Below are positions 15,091-25,539 of a stretch of DNA of 32,100 bases, piece by piece. The translations under genes were made by a program, and so were the position numbers. Each line of letters begins with the position of its first letter. The stretch's first letter is position 1. Location of the stretch: contig CAXKVR010000679.1 in NCBI GenBank assembly GCA_964058845.1, forward strand, positions 1 through 32,100. The letters run 5' to 3'. This DNA is from Carex sylvatica. Lineage: Eukaryota; Streptophyta; Magnoliopsida; Poales; Cyperaceae. The notes beneath the pieces are model-generated. The model worked only from the letters and a program-made list of their open reading frames with translations, was not told where the DNA came from and did no database searches.

Positions 15091-17417
15091 CTAAGCATTG
15101 GTTGACCTTCTTTTCCTGCAAACAACAAAAATAAATTGAAAAATCAGAATGACATTTACCTCTTATACATCAATTTGAAGCTGGACATTTACCTCTTATT
15201 GGTGCTTGGTCTAGAATTTGGAGCATTCTCAGGATCCTCAGAAACACTAGCTTTGCATGTCCTTTCTTGATGGCCAAATTGCTTGCATCTCTTGTATTTT
15301 TGTCTTCTTGTCCTCAACTCCAAACAACCAGGAATTCTCTCCTTTCTAGGCCTACCAGGTGGTCTTTTCATTGGAGGTGAATTAACTTTGAATCCAGGAT
15401 CAACAGTTATCCATTGTGACTTGTCAGTCATAGGTCTGATCACACCCTCGTATGCAACTCTGAATTTAGCAATTGAGAAATACTCGTGCACATAATCCTC
15501 CATACATGCTCCTCTAAGTGTGCAAATGAATGCAATGGTATGCATGCATGGCTTGCCAGTAATTTGCCACTCTCTACATGTACACTCTTGTCTATCCAAT
15601 TCCACCGCATGCCTCTATGGCTTGCCTTCCGAGTCCATTCCACTCACCTCTGCGCAGTTATTACCACCTCAACTGATTTTGACCTTACTTATGTTCCTAC
15701 TCTTTGCATTCAATTGTTTGATGACACTTGGAAGAATAACACCTTCAAGTTTATTCCCTATTGTTCTCCTTGTGGCAAATGTTACCATTATCAATTGCCT
15801 AATCTGATCAATGAGATCAATGATATGCAAACCCTTATACTCTTTGATCCAACTATTAAAACTCTCTGATATGTTATTATTCACATAGTCACACTTTGTT
15901 AGCTCAGAGAACTTACTCCTACACCAAAGGTGCTTGTGATTATTCCTGAGAAATTCAATAGCTGCTGGTGCTTCTTCGTTAATCATACTCAAGTGGTATT
16001 CGCTCTTCTCTATGGTGTACGCCTTTGCTGCGGGCCACATGTGAGTAGCAAATACCTCACCATGGAACTTCTTTTTGAATTTCATCATCAAATGTCTCAT
16101 GCATTCCCTATGCTCAGACTCGAGGAATACGCTTGCAATAGCACTTTCAAGCCCCTTTCCTGCATCTGAAGATATTGCCAAACCCGGTGGAGTTCCAATT
16201 GCCCTTTTCAGCTGAGCCATGAACCATCCCCAATTTTCGATTGTTTCCAAGTCAAAAACTCCATATGCAACTGGATACAACCAGTTGTGTCCATCAACAC
16301 CTGCAGCAGCTGCCAACTGACCTTTATACCTGCCCGTCAAATGAGTTGAATCAACACCCAAATATGGTCTACATCCATGTAGAAACCCATCGATACATGG
16401 TTTCAGAGCCACAAATATCTTGCTAAACACCATCTTATTGCCAACCCTTTTGCAATCTATCTCAACAATACTCCCAGGACATCTTTTCTCCAACTCACCC
16501 TTAAAATTATACATCAATTGAAAGCTTTCCTCCCACGACCCGTGGATCTGATCAAGTGCAGCTTTCCTTCCCAACCAAGCCTTATCATAAGAAACCTTGA
16601 CATGAAACTAGTCTTCTAACTTATTCTTTACAGCCTTGGCTCCAACCGAGGGATTCTTTCTTAACCAATCTCCTACTCTATCTGATACCCAAGAACTAGA
16701 AGCCATTTTTCCGTCAACCATGGTAGTGGATGGGCAAGAATGATCATGTGGTAATACCTTCACCTGTAATTACGAACAAAAGTTATAGTTACATATTCAT
16801 CACATATTTGAATCATAAATGTATGTGCCTAAATTATGCATGCATACCATGAAGGTTTTGTTATCTTGGAGTCTAGAGGCATGAATTCTCCAAGGACAAC
16901 TAGGATCTTTGCATTTTCCTATGAACCTTCTCTTGTTCGACTTCACCGTATAAACTTCAAACTCATTCTTAATTGCAAAATGCCTCAATGACTTCTTAAA
17001 GGCATCTACGTTGGGAAATAATTCACCAACCTCTATTTTAGGGTTTTCAGGGTCAAATGCAATGACCCGTTCACTGTCAACAGCATCATCTATAGTTGTC
17101 TCCTCATTCTCCAAAATAGAATCTGGACCAATGTACTCCTCATGTACAGCCTCATCACTGTGGAAATAAATATCTTCATCATTAACGCCCACATATTCAT
17201 CAGGATCAGGATCAGGATCGTCAAATGTTGAAGGCTCCCCTGCAATCTGACTCGTCTGAGATGCCCCTACCTGACTACCAAGTGCAATAGATGGTACTGG
17301 TTGGGATGAAGTGTTACACCCCTGAGAGCTCTCCACTTGGCTCTGATTAACAGGTGCAACAGATGGTGTTGGCTGGCATGGAGTGCATGGATAAATGGGA
17401 ATACATGACTTGTCCAT
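15091..17417 (-). pseudogene. MURA-type (MuDR family) transposase, decayed
   Basis: Three exons on the minus strand: 17417-16848, 16763-15193 and 15115-15091, with 84- and 77-bp GT-AG introns, total 722 codons. Exon 1 has an acidic, Ser/Pro-rich N terminus and then the MuDR DNA-binding domain (LFPNVDAFKKSLRHFA ... CKDPSCPWRIHA). Exon 2 has the MULE DDE core: Asp near 328 (YLGVDSTHL), Asp near 390 (ISSDAGKG), the C/H pair in ECMRHL, and Glu near 490 (NNNISESF). A SWIM zinc finger follows (CTCREW...CMH). A C-terminal zinc knuckle has Tyr where its first Cys is expected (KYKRCKQFGHQERTC). Three in-frame stops break it: TAG 16610-16608, TGA 15671-15669, TAG 15617-15615. There are no frameshifts, so the inactivation looks recent. 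The transcript would start from the right terminal repeat. Confidence 0.92.
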
Positions 17418-17546
17418 TTAAGAAGTTACTTTATTGTCGCAATTCTGAAATTTGAAGGACAAAGGGGAAAAATGATTAAAAAGATGACCGCCAAAGGAAT
17501 ATCAAATCACAAAAAGTTTCATAAGCTTAAGGGAAAATGTTTATAC

Positions 17547-17627
17547 CTGGACATAAAGGTCAGGAACAGTTCGGCCCTCAGGTTCAAGAAATATCTGATG
17601 TGATTCCTTATCTTGAAATCTCACTAT
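17547..17627 (-). pseudogene. Captured exon of an MnmG/GidA-like tRNA-modification gene
   Basis: The 81-nt stretch is bounded by a splice acceptor (TATACCAG at 17628 and up) and a donor (GTATAA from 17546 down) and translates to 27 residues including [19 protein letters not shown]. That motif belongs to MnmG (GidA/MTO1 in organelles), the FAD enzyme that installs the 5-carboxymethylaminomethyl group on wobble uridine; bacterial MnmG has an equivalent HQIFLEPEG segment. No other part of MnmG is found nearby, so this is a fragment carried with its intron borders, indicating DNA-level capture. It lies in the same orientation as, and about 130 bp upstream of, the transposase start and could be spliced into its leader. 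Confidence 0.8.
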
Positions 17628-17639
17628 CTGGTATACACA

Positions 17640-18520
17640 AAAAAGAAAAAGATAAATATTTGAGGGAGCAATTTCATCTCTATCATTCAAAACTCCAAAA
17701 GCTTTATACTTCAAATCATCATGCAACACATGAGAAGCACAAAGTATCTGAAGAAGGAAAACAAATATAAAATCTAACTAAAAGGAGAACAAATCTAAAA
17801 CATTTTATTCCATTTGTAACTTGCGTATACCTTTCTTTTTTTCTTTCTGACAAACACTATGGTTCATTTACATAACTAGATTTTCTAAATTAAATCCTCT
17901 AATACCTATTTGAAAGCACTGAGTCTCCAAAAAGCCACATAACTCAAATGTATTTTTTCTCCAATGAACAAGTATAGTACCAAATCTGATCCAGATGAAA
18001 CCTATTTTGTAGTACTCAGAACTGAAAATCAAAATTGGAATATCAACTTCTTATTAAAAACCTCAAATCAGGCTGTAAATTATGCAATATATCATACTTC
18101 CAAATCTCAACTTTACTTGGAAGAGAACAAAATTAAAATTCGACTTGGGCGTCTTGGCTCGTCAGAAGCTGTAATTTTCATAAAGAAGAGCAATCTACAA
18201 AGCAGGAAACTGATTCCTGAAAAAAGGGTTATTTACAGCTCGAATTTAGCCTAGCGCCTCCACCCATTCAAAAGCTCAATGCGAGAAGATGATGAGCACT
18301 GTTGCGACACCTGGTCTTGTCCGACTTGATGAGCACTGCTGCGAAGGAGCGTGTCTCCAGGTCCGCCGTGTCTCCAGGCGGAAGGGAGAAGGGGAGATTT
18401 ATGACTGGGGCTAGGGTTCATCTCCACGCGCGAAAGGGAGAATAAATGAATACGCTGAGTAAGTGTTTTTTTTATTAGGGGTAATTTAGGTATTATGTTA
18501 TTTATTTATTTATTTTAAGA
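17640..18520 (-). other. MULE 1 right interior (transposase upstream region)
   Basis: AT-rich, intron-like sequence (17640-18240) probably came in with the captured exon. It is followed by a GC-richer block (18250-18430). On the minus strand the block contains a 56-codon ORF (18421-18251) starting MNPSPSHKSPLLPS with no recognised family; it may be only leader sequence. The block is next to the right terminal repeat and is the likely promoter/leader of the transposase gene. The plus-strand ORF at 17964-18254 shows no recognisable family. Confidence 0.45.
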
Positions 18521-18524
18521 TTAA

Positions 18525-18646
18525 TACAGTCATAATGGCATTTTCACAATTATTGAAGTTTGGAGTGACATTTTCTCAATTTCAAAATTCGGGATGGCAT
18601 TTTCACATTTTCACAGTTTTGGAGTGGCAATCTCACAATTTTTCCT
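18525..18646. repeat. Right terminal inverted repeat of MULE 1
   Basis: This is the inverted partner of 11730-11850. It ends ...GGCAATCTCACAATTTTTCC(T) before the T8A flank. Confidence 0.9.
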
Positions 18647-18655
18647 TTTTTTTTA

Positions 18656-19400
18656 ATTCTTGTGAGAAGAAAACATTGGAGAAGTTGTCACATACTTTGA
18701 CTAATTTTATATTTGAAAGTATCAAACACATCTGGTCCATTTTAGGATTTATCATTTTGTATCAGTTCTAGTTTTTTTCTTTTAAAAGTATGCACTGTTG
18801 AAGAAAAAAGAGTACCACAGTTGGTTAGAAAGAAAAAAAATCTAAGACCTATAATTGATCCAATCAAAAATCAAGAGTTTGATTTCTTCTTCACGAATTC
18901 ATAGCCTTTGCAAAGATGTTAGAATAAAATGAAAAAAAATATATGTATATATGCACCGCTGTCAGTTTGACCCATTTAATAGCTTGCTTATCTATTTAAA
19001 AAGAAAAGAAAAGAGAGTAGATTTTACGGGTCCGGCTCCTTCACATTATTTTTAAACTATCAGAGAGTTTAATGCTGCTTAATTAAGATCTGACGGTCGA
19101 TATTAAAATTCAAAATTTCTACGAACATAAGCTGGTATACTGAAATCATTATTGGGCCCATAATTGTTGCACAGTATTTTGACAAAACAATAATTTAAAA
19201 ATAGTAATTAACAGTTTAAACAACTTACCTCATGTCATATAATAAGAAATCCGATGTAGACTTGTGTAGAAAAAAAAACAAGACCACAGAACTTACCAGT
19301 CACCTCATTTCAATTTTTCCATCTCTATCAGGATATCACCTGAGTCTGTAAATTTTTTGTAGTTTTTGGCAGGTTGTAATCAGAAAACAGTAATGTCATG
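18656..19400. other. AT-rich spacer between the two MULEs
   Basis: No gene, tRNA or bounded element could be supported in this stretch. It holds homopolymer-rich AT sequence and a few purine runs. Confidence 0.5.
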
Positions 19401-19543
19401 ATATTTTCCAAAAATTTTATTAATATCCAAAATTTCAAATGAATTACTCAATCTATTCTATTGCGCAAAAGATCTCATTTTCTGCCCTGTCCAGTTAATC
19501 ATTAACTGGACAGATTTTTTCTCTCCGGTTAATACTTGACCGA
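19401..19543. repeat. Left terminal inverted repeat of MULE 2
   Basis: It pairs with 26054-26189 in inverse orientation. The next 130 bp continue with more copies of CCGGTTAAT / TTAACCGG-type words in both orientations, a candidate subterminal binding region. Confidence 0.75.
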
Positions 19544-19677
19544 ACCTGTGATATTCGTCCGGTTAATAATTAAGCGGAAAATTTGCTCTGTCTGGTTATT
19601 TAATAACTGGACCAAATTCGATTATTAATTAACCGGACTGATATTCCTTTCCGATTATTTAAATACCAGTTGATAAC

Positions 19678-19687
19678 TCTATAAATA
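19678..19687 (+). promoter_or_regulatory. Likely TATA box of the MULE 2 transposase
   Basis: TCTATAAATA lies about 135 bp inside the left terminal repeat and about 395 bp before the transposase ATG. A plausible 5'-UTR intron follows (GTAAGTTT near 19799 to a TTGTAG near 19880). Confidence 0.45.
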
Positions 19688-20060
19688 CAACCCCGCGAAT
19701 TCATCTAATTGCGTGTTTCGTGTATTGCTTGTCAGATAAAATTTTGAGAATAAGAGAAGAGAAAAAAGGAAAAAAAAAAAAAAAAGAAGAAAAAAATGTA
19801 AGTTTTTTTTATAAATAATTTGTAAATTATTTAATTTATGAAATTATGTTGTTTTTATAGTATTACAAAAAATTTAAATTGTAGTTTGTTGTTGATAAAT
19901 TTTATAAATATGACCCGCATTCGTCTGATTTCGTATCTATCAGAGAAAAAAAGAAGAAGAAAAAATGTAATTTTTTTTATAAATAATTTGTAAATTATTT
20001 AATTTTTTAAATTATGTTGTACTTATAGTATTATAATTTTTTTAAATTGTAGTTTGTTAT
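19681..20060 (+). repeat. Tandem duplication in the MULE 2 leader
   Basis: Two diverged direct copies (19681-19890 and about 19904-20060) share ATAAATA, a purine-rich AGAAGAAAAAA(A)TGTAA, then TTTTTTTATAAATAATTTG and a final GTAGTTTGTT. The segment probably includes the transcription start and leader of the transposase. Confidence 0.75.
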
Positions 20061-20460
20061 CCATACCAATTAAAATAAAAAATGACCATCATATGTGTGA
20101 GAATTTTTGTTGGAGGAGAAATCATGTACAATGATGACGGAGTTTTTTACAGTACCCGACCTAAATATTCATTACCTATAATCGTAAATTATAACTTTGA
20201 TTATCTCCAGAATAAGATTTATAAACTGGTTGGGTATACTGTTAGTGAAGCAAATCTAGAAATCCAAGCCAGGTTTAACATGTCTACCGATGGCGAACGT
20301 GACTTCCAATTAGTACCGATAACAAACCAACAATCGTTGGAAATGATTTTAGGAATTGTGGCATCTTTTCCACAAAGGTTACCGGTTCTAGAGTTATATG
20401 TATATTTAGAACCCAACCATACCGGTTTTAATTCCCAATTAAATATGAACAGTTAGATCC

Positions 20461-20702
20461 CTGAAACTCAATCCCGACCCAGTATCAGTCAGAATCCTGA
20501 ACCAATTACTCGATCCCGACCCAGTACCAGTCGGAACCCTGAACCAATTACTCGATCCCGAACCAGTACCAGTCGGAACCCTAAACCAATTACTCGATCT
20601 CAAACCAGTACCAGTCAGAACCCTGAACCCATAACTCAATTCCGACCCAGTACTAGTCGGAACCCTGAACCCATAACTCAATCCCGACCTAGTATCAATC
20701 GA
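20461..20702 (+). repeat. 42-bp tandem repeat coding NPEPITRSRPSTSR
   Basis: About 5.8 copies of a 42-bp unit encode a 14-residue Pro/Ser/Thr/Arg-rich repeat between the PB1-like domain and the DNA-binding domain of the MULE 2 transposase. The copies vary at a few positions. It looks like a flexible, basic linker. Confidence 0.9.
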
Positions 20703-21055
20703 GTTCGTAGACCGGTAGCAGTTCCATTACATCCGCTACCTGTGGATGCAATTGATGATGACAATTTGAAGAGCGGGGATGAGAGGCTCTCAGATGAGTC
20801 ATCAGGTTTCGACAATGATGTTGGACCAACCATACAATCACAATCATAGTCCCGTGAAGCACGTTACCCGATAACTGGTCAGGAAGATATTGATAAGCAT
20901 AAATTATATAACCATTCTATCTTATTTTTATCATAAAATAGCTCCAAATATCTTGTACTTTGAATATAAAGTGAATAAAATACACCTAGAATCAAGTTAC
21001 TGTGGTTGTTTGGCTTTAGAATGCAGGAAAATATGAAAATTGCAGAAAATACTTC

Positions 21056-21355
21056 TCAGTGCGGGTCATCCATCCGCACTCACACACAGTGCGGACGCAC
21101 TCCTCACTTAGCCAAATTTCCACCATCTCAGCGCAATCCAGAAAAAGTCTGAGCCCAGTGCGGCCCAGCAACCCGTACTCAGCACTTAGCCGATTTCAGA
21201 AACTGCGCGTTACATGCTCCAGTGCGGGTCATCCACCCGCACTCATATACAGTGCAGACGCACCAAAAGTAATGCGCAGAATTTCCAGACTGATAAAAAA
21301 GGAAACTTCAATTCAGTGCGGATGATCCACTCGCACTCATATACAGTGCGGACGC
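21056..21355. repeat. AGTGCGG-type hairpin repeats in U3 of solo LTR 1
   Basis: Four copies of a GC-rich module occur at about 21057, 21157, 21222 and 21315: AGTGCGGGTCATCCATCCGCACT and then, in three of them, AGTGCGGACGCAC. Each module is an inverted repeat (GTGCGG...CCGCAC) able to form a short hairpin. They sit 170-470 bp upstream of the TATA box, where enhancers of LTR promoters usually lie. Confidence 0.8.
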
Positions 21356-22098
21356 ACTAAATCCACAGACTGCCAGAATTACACATTTTCAACACGGATT
21401 CTATTTTTGGCGAGCCAAGGGCAGTTTTTGACAGCTAAATTTGGACACAGTAGTCCAGAAAAACAAGTCAAAATAGCACCCACTAACCCCACCTTCTAGC
21501 CTCTAAATCGGGCATAGTCCTTTTCTATAAAAGAGGGAGTTATTTCCCATTCAAAGGAGTTACACCACACACCTCACATCTCTCTCTCACATCTCACATC
21601 CAATTTCCATCGAGATACAACGATAAATCTGTAGCCATTCTAGGAGTTCCGGAAGCTTTTCAAGGAAGGAGAAGAACGTTCAAGCAAGAAGAAGGCAAGA
21701 TTGAGGTTCTTGATTCAATAAAGGGTGTAACTATTTCTTTATTTCATTTCTTCTTATTTTTGCCAACTTTTGTAATGGATCTCTCCAAGAGAGAGTAGAT
21801 CTCTTTCTAGGGGTTTAGGTCAATGCATGAACTTGTTTAATTGTATCTTATTCGGTTATTTGTTTTTATTATGATTGTTTTATGGGATTTGATGCTAATT
21901 TCTGAGATTTATAATTTGTGTTAACTACATAATTAGTACTTAAAATCGATGTAGTTCCGCTTTGGATTCGAAAGAACCAAAGAAGTTAGAACGAGAGGAG
22001 AGTACCAATTATGAACACAAATACCTTAGATTTTGATTAAGGTCTAACCAACTGCGAAATCAAACCGGAACTACAGAAATTAGGGTTAGAGACTTGGT

Positions 22099-22259
22099 GA
22101 AGGACGTAACTGTGAAGTCATACCCTTATTATGACATCTCAAATTGAATCGGATATTGGTATGAAGGACGTAACTGTGAAGTACCAATATTTGAGGAGAA
22201 GAGAGACTAACAAGAGCTTATGGTCTAGGTAGCTATGACGAATGACGTAACTGTGAAGT
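22099..22259 (+). repeat. Triplicated GAAGGACGTAACTGTGAAGT motif in solo LTR 1
   Basis: The 20-bp word occurs at 22099-22118, 22163-22182 and, with one difference (GAATGACG...), at 22240-22259, spaced 64 and 77 bp apart. The sequences in between are unrelated, so this is a conserved word rather than a simple tandem array. It lies in the presumed R-U5 part. Confidence 0.85.
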
Positions 22260-23107
22260 CCGAATTGCTTAGGCACGTTATTAATTTACGAAAGTGAACC
22301 TTAATGACATATTAGGTTAGAAACCTCATCAAATCATACATGAATTTAAACAAATACCAAATAGATAGAATTAACAAGGGATTGTAGACCGAATACCCCT
22401 AGATCTCTTTAAACTTGAAAGTAAACCAATCTTTACTTTCTTTATTTTATTTACATCTATTGTTTACAATTATTCTCGGGTATTGAACCTAATTTAGGAT
22501 TACTTAAACAAACCCCCCCTTATTCTATTATATTGCACTTACTTCTTTTTATTATTTTTTGAAATTAGTTGATTAAGTCTAAACCTTGTAATCATCCATA
22601 TTCCCTGTGGATCGATACCCGATAATATACTACACGGTAGGATTGTATACTTGCAATATGAACTGAAAGTGTATTTAAGGTTAAAAGGTACAGTTTGATG
22701 TACTGAAACTTTGTACTATACCTTTTTGGTGCATCAGATATGAGACATTCGGTTGATAGTTTGAATGACATATTCAGTTTTCGACCTGCGGATGTCAATT
22801 TTTTTGGCAGGTCAATGAGAACATTCGATAATCTATTGGCCAAAGGCCAAGTGTTTGAGTCGAAAGTGGCTCTAAGGGTGGCAATAAATAAGTTTCATAT
22901 CCGTAACAATTATAAATGTTTGGTTTTTAAAAGTGAACCTAAACGTTTAACTATAAAGTGCAGAGATGATTTTTTGCAAATTCAGGTTATCCGCGAAGCC
23001 TAACGGTCTTTCAGGATCTTGAATTATTACCAAACAAGCAATTCCTCATGGATATAAAGTACCGGCAACACGTGCTGATCATTGTCAGCTTACTGCAGAG
23101 ATGATTG

Positions 23108-25154
23108 TGTTGGGTTTTGACAGTTCAAACCCATTGATTAGCTTAAGATACGGAAAGAGTGTAAAACAAAAATTTTACTTCTTACTTAAGCCAAGGATTA
23201 AACGAGGTATATAAAAAAAACATTCCAAGGCGGTCTACCTTCCGTATTTCTTAGGCATCAAAACCCCTTTTAACCATTTTACAGATCTACTCCATAATTG
23301 ATTTCTAAAACTTTAATCTACTTACCAATTAAATAGATTAATATAACATATTTATACCTTGTTTTCAAACTCTAATTGAAATGCAAAATGAGCGAGAAGA
23401 GAAACACCGAGAATGACTCATCTCGGAGTATCAAACATCTGATACATCTATCGGTTATCCACCAGGACTAACAGAAGAGCGGTTTATTTCTTTTGCTATA
23501 AATACTAAACCATGGAATTCTGCAAAAACACTATTCACCGAGAAAAGATGAAAATACGTAAACACGAACTTGCAGTTATTCAGATTCACTAATAAGCAAA
23601 ACTGAAATACTGGAAAATTTGAAAAAATACTATTCATCGATCTCGTAAATATTCTTCTCAATAACCCAAAATATTATATGTGAATTGCGTATAACTTTCT
23701 TTTCAAACCCGAAACACTATTTGGGAGAGAAACCGAGAAAGAGATAAAATACCGATTCGATTCGACACAAAACGATACAAGTGAATTATTGGTTTTTCTC
23801 TCTACCCCTCACCCTCTATTTATAGGGTATATGGTCGGTTTCAAAAGACCAAAATACCCTCCATATATGGCGGTTTCAAGAGGAAGAAACCAATTTGGTT
23901 TTGAAAGGAAGAAGCAAAATTGGTATTTTGCACTTTGGCCCAAAATTGAATTGATTAGTTTTGGGCTTTTGGACTTGGGCTTTCGGCCCAAAATGTTAAT
24001 CCTTAATTAACATTTATAATCCAAATTAAATATATATAATTGTCATGTACAATTATATTTCTCTCGGTTGTTGTTTCGGTAACTTTTATACAACGTAACG
24101 TGTACGTTTATAAATTAACCTTTTTTATTTTTGCTTTGCCATTTTTTTTACATGACATTTATAATTTAATTATATCACATATAATTAATTATAACCATCT
24201 TATTATTAATCATAATTAATTTATAATTAATCAATAAGATTCTCTGATTAACTCCTATACGATGTGACCCAATAGGATCTGTGTTATGTTGGTAAATAGA
24301 ATTAAAATTTGTTTTACTATAATCATAGGAGGCATCTGACATATGCACTATGACCATCTAATTACACAGATGATGATGTACTATACAATATCACAATCTA
24401 GTGAACTATTTTACTTGTGTCAGTTCTTCTTTCTCATAATTATCAAATCAGTTTCAAGGTAGGTGTGTGCCATCCTTGCTAACTTAATCTTTCCTTTATC
24501 TTGAGCAGATTTATCAAATATAATTACTCTTGTAATTATACCATTAGCAGATAATATTACTCTATTAAGGGGCCTAGTGATGCTATAACTCGTATAGAGA
24601 TACGAGGGACAATAATAATTTTGCTAAACCATCACTTTCTCAACTAAGCTATGCATATGGAAGTGCTACCGTTATAACTGTTTTTTATGGACAGCGTTAG
24701 ATAACACTCACACATACACATCTTTTAGTAGGAACGAAGAATACCTCATACTGTAGAACTTAATACTGAATGAAAATATTAATGACACGAACATAATTTC
24801 ATTTAATATTTTATTCGGGGTCTGTCAAATATCATGTTCCTATATCACGTATCTATGTGATTAAAATTACATCTCTTGTCAGTGGTCTGTAAAACTTAAC
24901 CATCTTTTAATCCACATACTAACCTTGTAGCGGCTAATTAGTGTTCCTGCTAATTATCTTGGATAGAGACTTTTAAGAATATATATCATCTATATTATGG
25001 AGTTTCACAATTCCAATCATGAACTCGAAATAATCCATAAATGCAATAATATTCAAGGCAACAAAATGATATATAATTAAACATTCAATTCATGAACAAA
25101 ATATATATGATAAAATTATCGTATTATTGACTTCTAGATTATTACAAACTAACA
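23108..25154 (-). mobile_element. Solo LTR 2, 2047 bp, minus orientation, Copia-like ends
   Basis: On the minus strand it starts TGTTAGTTTG (25154) and ends AAAACCCAACA (23108), with a perfect 5-bp duplication GATTG at 23103-23107 and 25155-25159. A TATA box on the minus strand (CCTATAAATAGAGGG, about 23811-23825) fixes the orientation. The TGTT...AACA ends are frequent in Copia LTRs, but the superfamily is not proven. There is no internal domain. Short ORFs inside are chance. Confidence 0.85.
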
Positions 25155-25539
25155 GATTGTCCTAGCAATTGATGATACCATTAGAAGGGATGTGTGCACT
25201 CATATAAATCATATCCGCAATGTGGTGAAAAAAGAGTACAAGAATGTAACACCCAAGTACAATAAATTATAGTGAGGTCGTGAGCTTGCTATTGCCAATA
25301 TGTTTTATAGTTGTGAGAACTCGTACAACTTGCTTATTTCACTTTTGGAAGCAATATGTTTGGCATATGGCGGGGCATATGACCGGGAAACTCTGTGTGC
25401 AAGAAGCGCCGTTGCCTCACGCGGCACCTGTGACCCCTTCCTAGCTGTTCAACTGGGCCACCCTCACCTACCTCGTCTGTCACTTCCGCCTCATTCTGGG
25501 TCCCAACAGGTAGATGAGAAATATAATTCTAAAAATTTG

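Larger units (their letters stand above)
11730..18646. mobile_element. Mutator-like element (MULE), about 6.9 kb, nearly complete
   Basis: Long terminal inverted repeats (11730 to about 11850, and about 18525-18646) begin (A/G)GGAAAATTGTGAGATTGCC and match over about 120 bp. The element carries a MURA-type transposase gene on the minus strand, a GRF zinc-finger gene on the plus strand and a captured host exon. Flanking T8A words at 11721-11729 and 18647-18655 fit a 9-bp target duplication, but a homopolymer is weak evidence. Convergent genes driven from opposite ends match the MuDR plan. Three nonsense codons in the transposase imply that this copy is no longer autonomous. Confidence 0.9.
20891..22736 (+). 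mobile_element. Solo LTR 1, 1846 bp, Ty3/Gypsy-like
   Basis: It starts TGATAAGC, ends GGTGCATCA (TG...CA), and has a perfect 5-bp target duplication GATAT at 20886-20890 and 22737-22741. A TATA box (CTATAAAAG, 21525-21533) marks the U3/R boundary region and points to plus orientation. No internal coding region, primer-binding site or second LTR is present, so it is a solo LTR left by recombination. The CCCTGTGGATCGATACCC word near the 3' end resembles the 3' part of some plant Gypsy LTRs; the superfamily is inference. Confidence 0.9.

Noticed and set aside
15486..16426. Several plus-strand ORFs (61-127 codons) over the transposase
   Set aside because: They are antisense shadows of the MURA-type coding sequence, which has clear domain motifs.
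20439..20681. Minus-strand ORF with repeated GTGSGSSNWFRVPT-type units
   Set aside because: It is an antisense reading of the 42-bp coding repeat of the MULE 2 transposase.
21059..21325. 88-codon ORF inside solo LTR 1
   Set aside because: It arises from the GC-rich U3 repeats, and LTRs of this kind do not encode proteins there.
23789..24010. ORFs on both strands near the TATA region of solo LTR 2
   Set aside because: The region is LTR promoter sequence with complementary GGCCCAAA words. No domain is seen.
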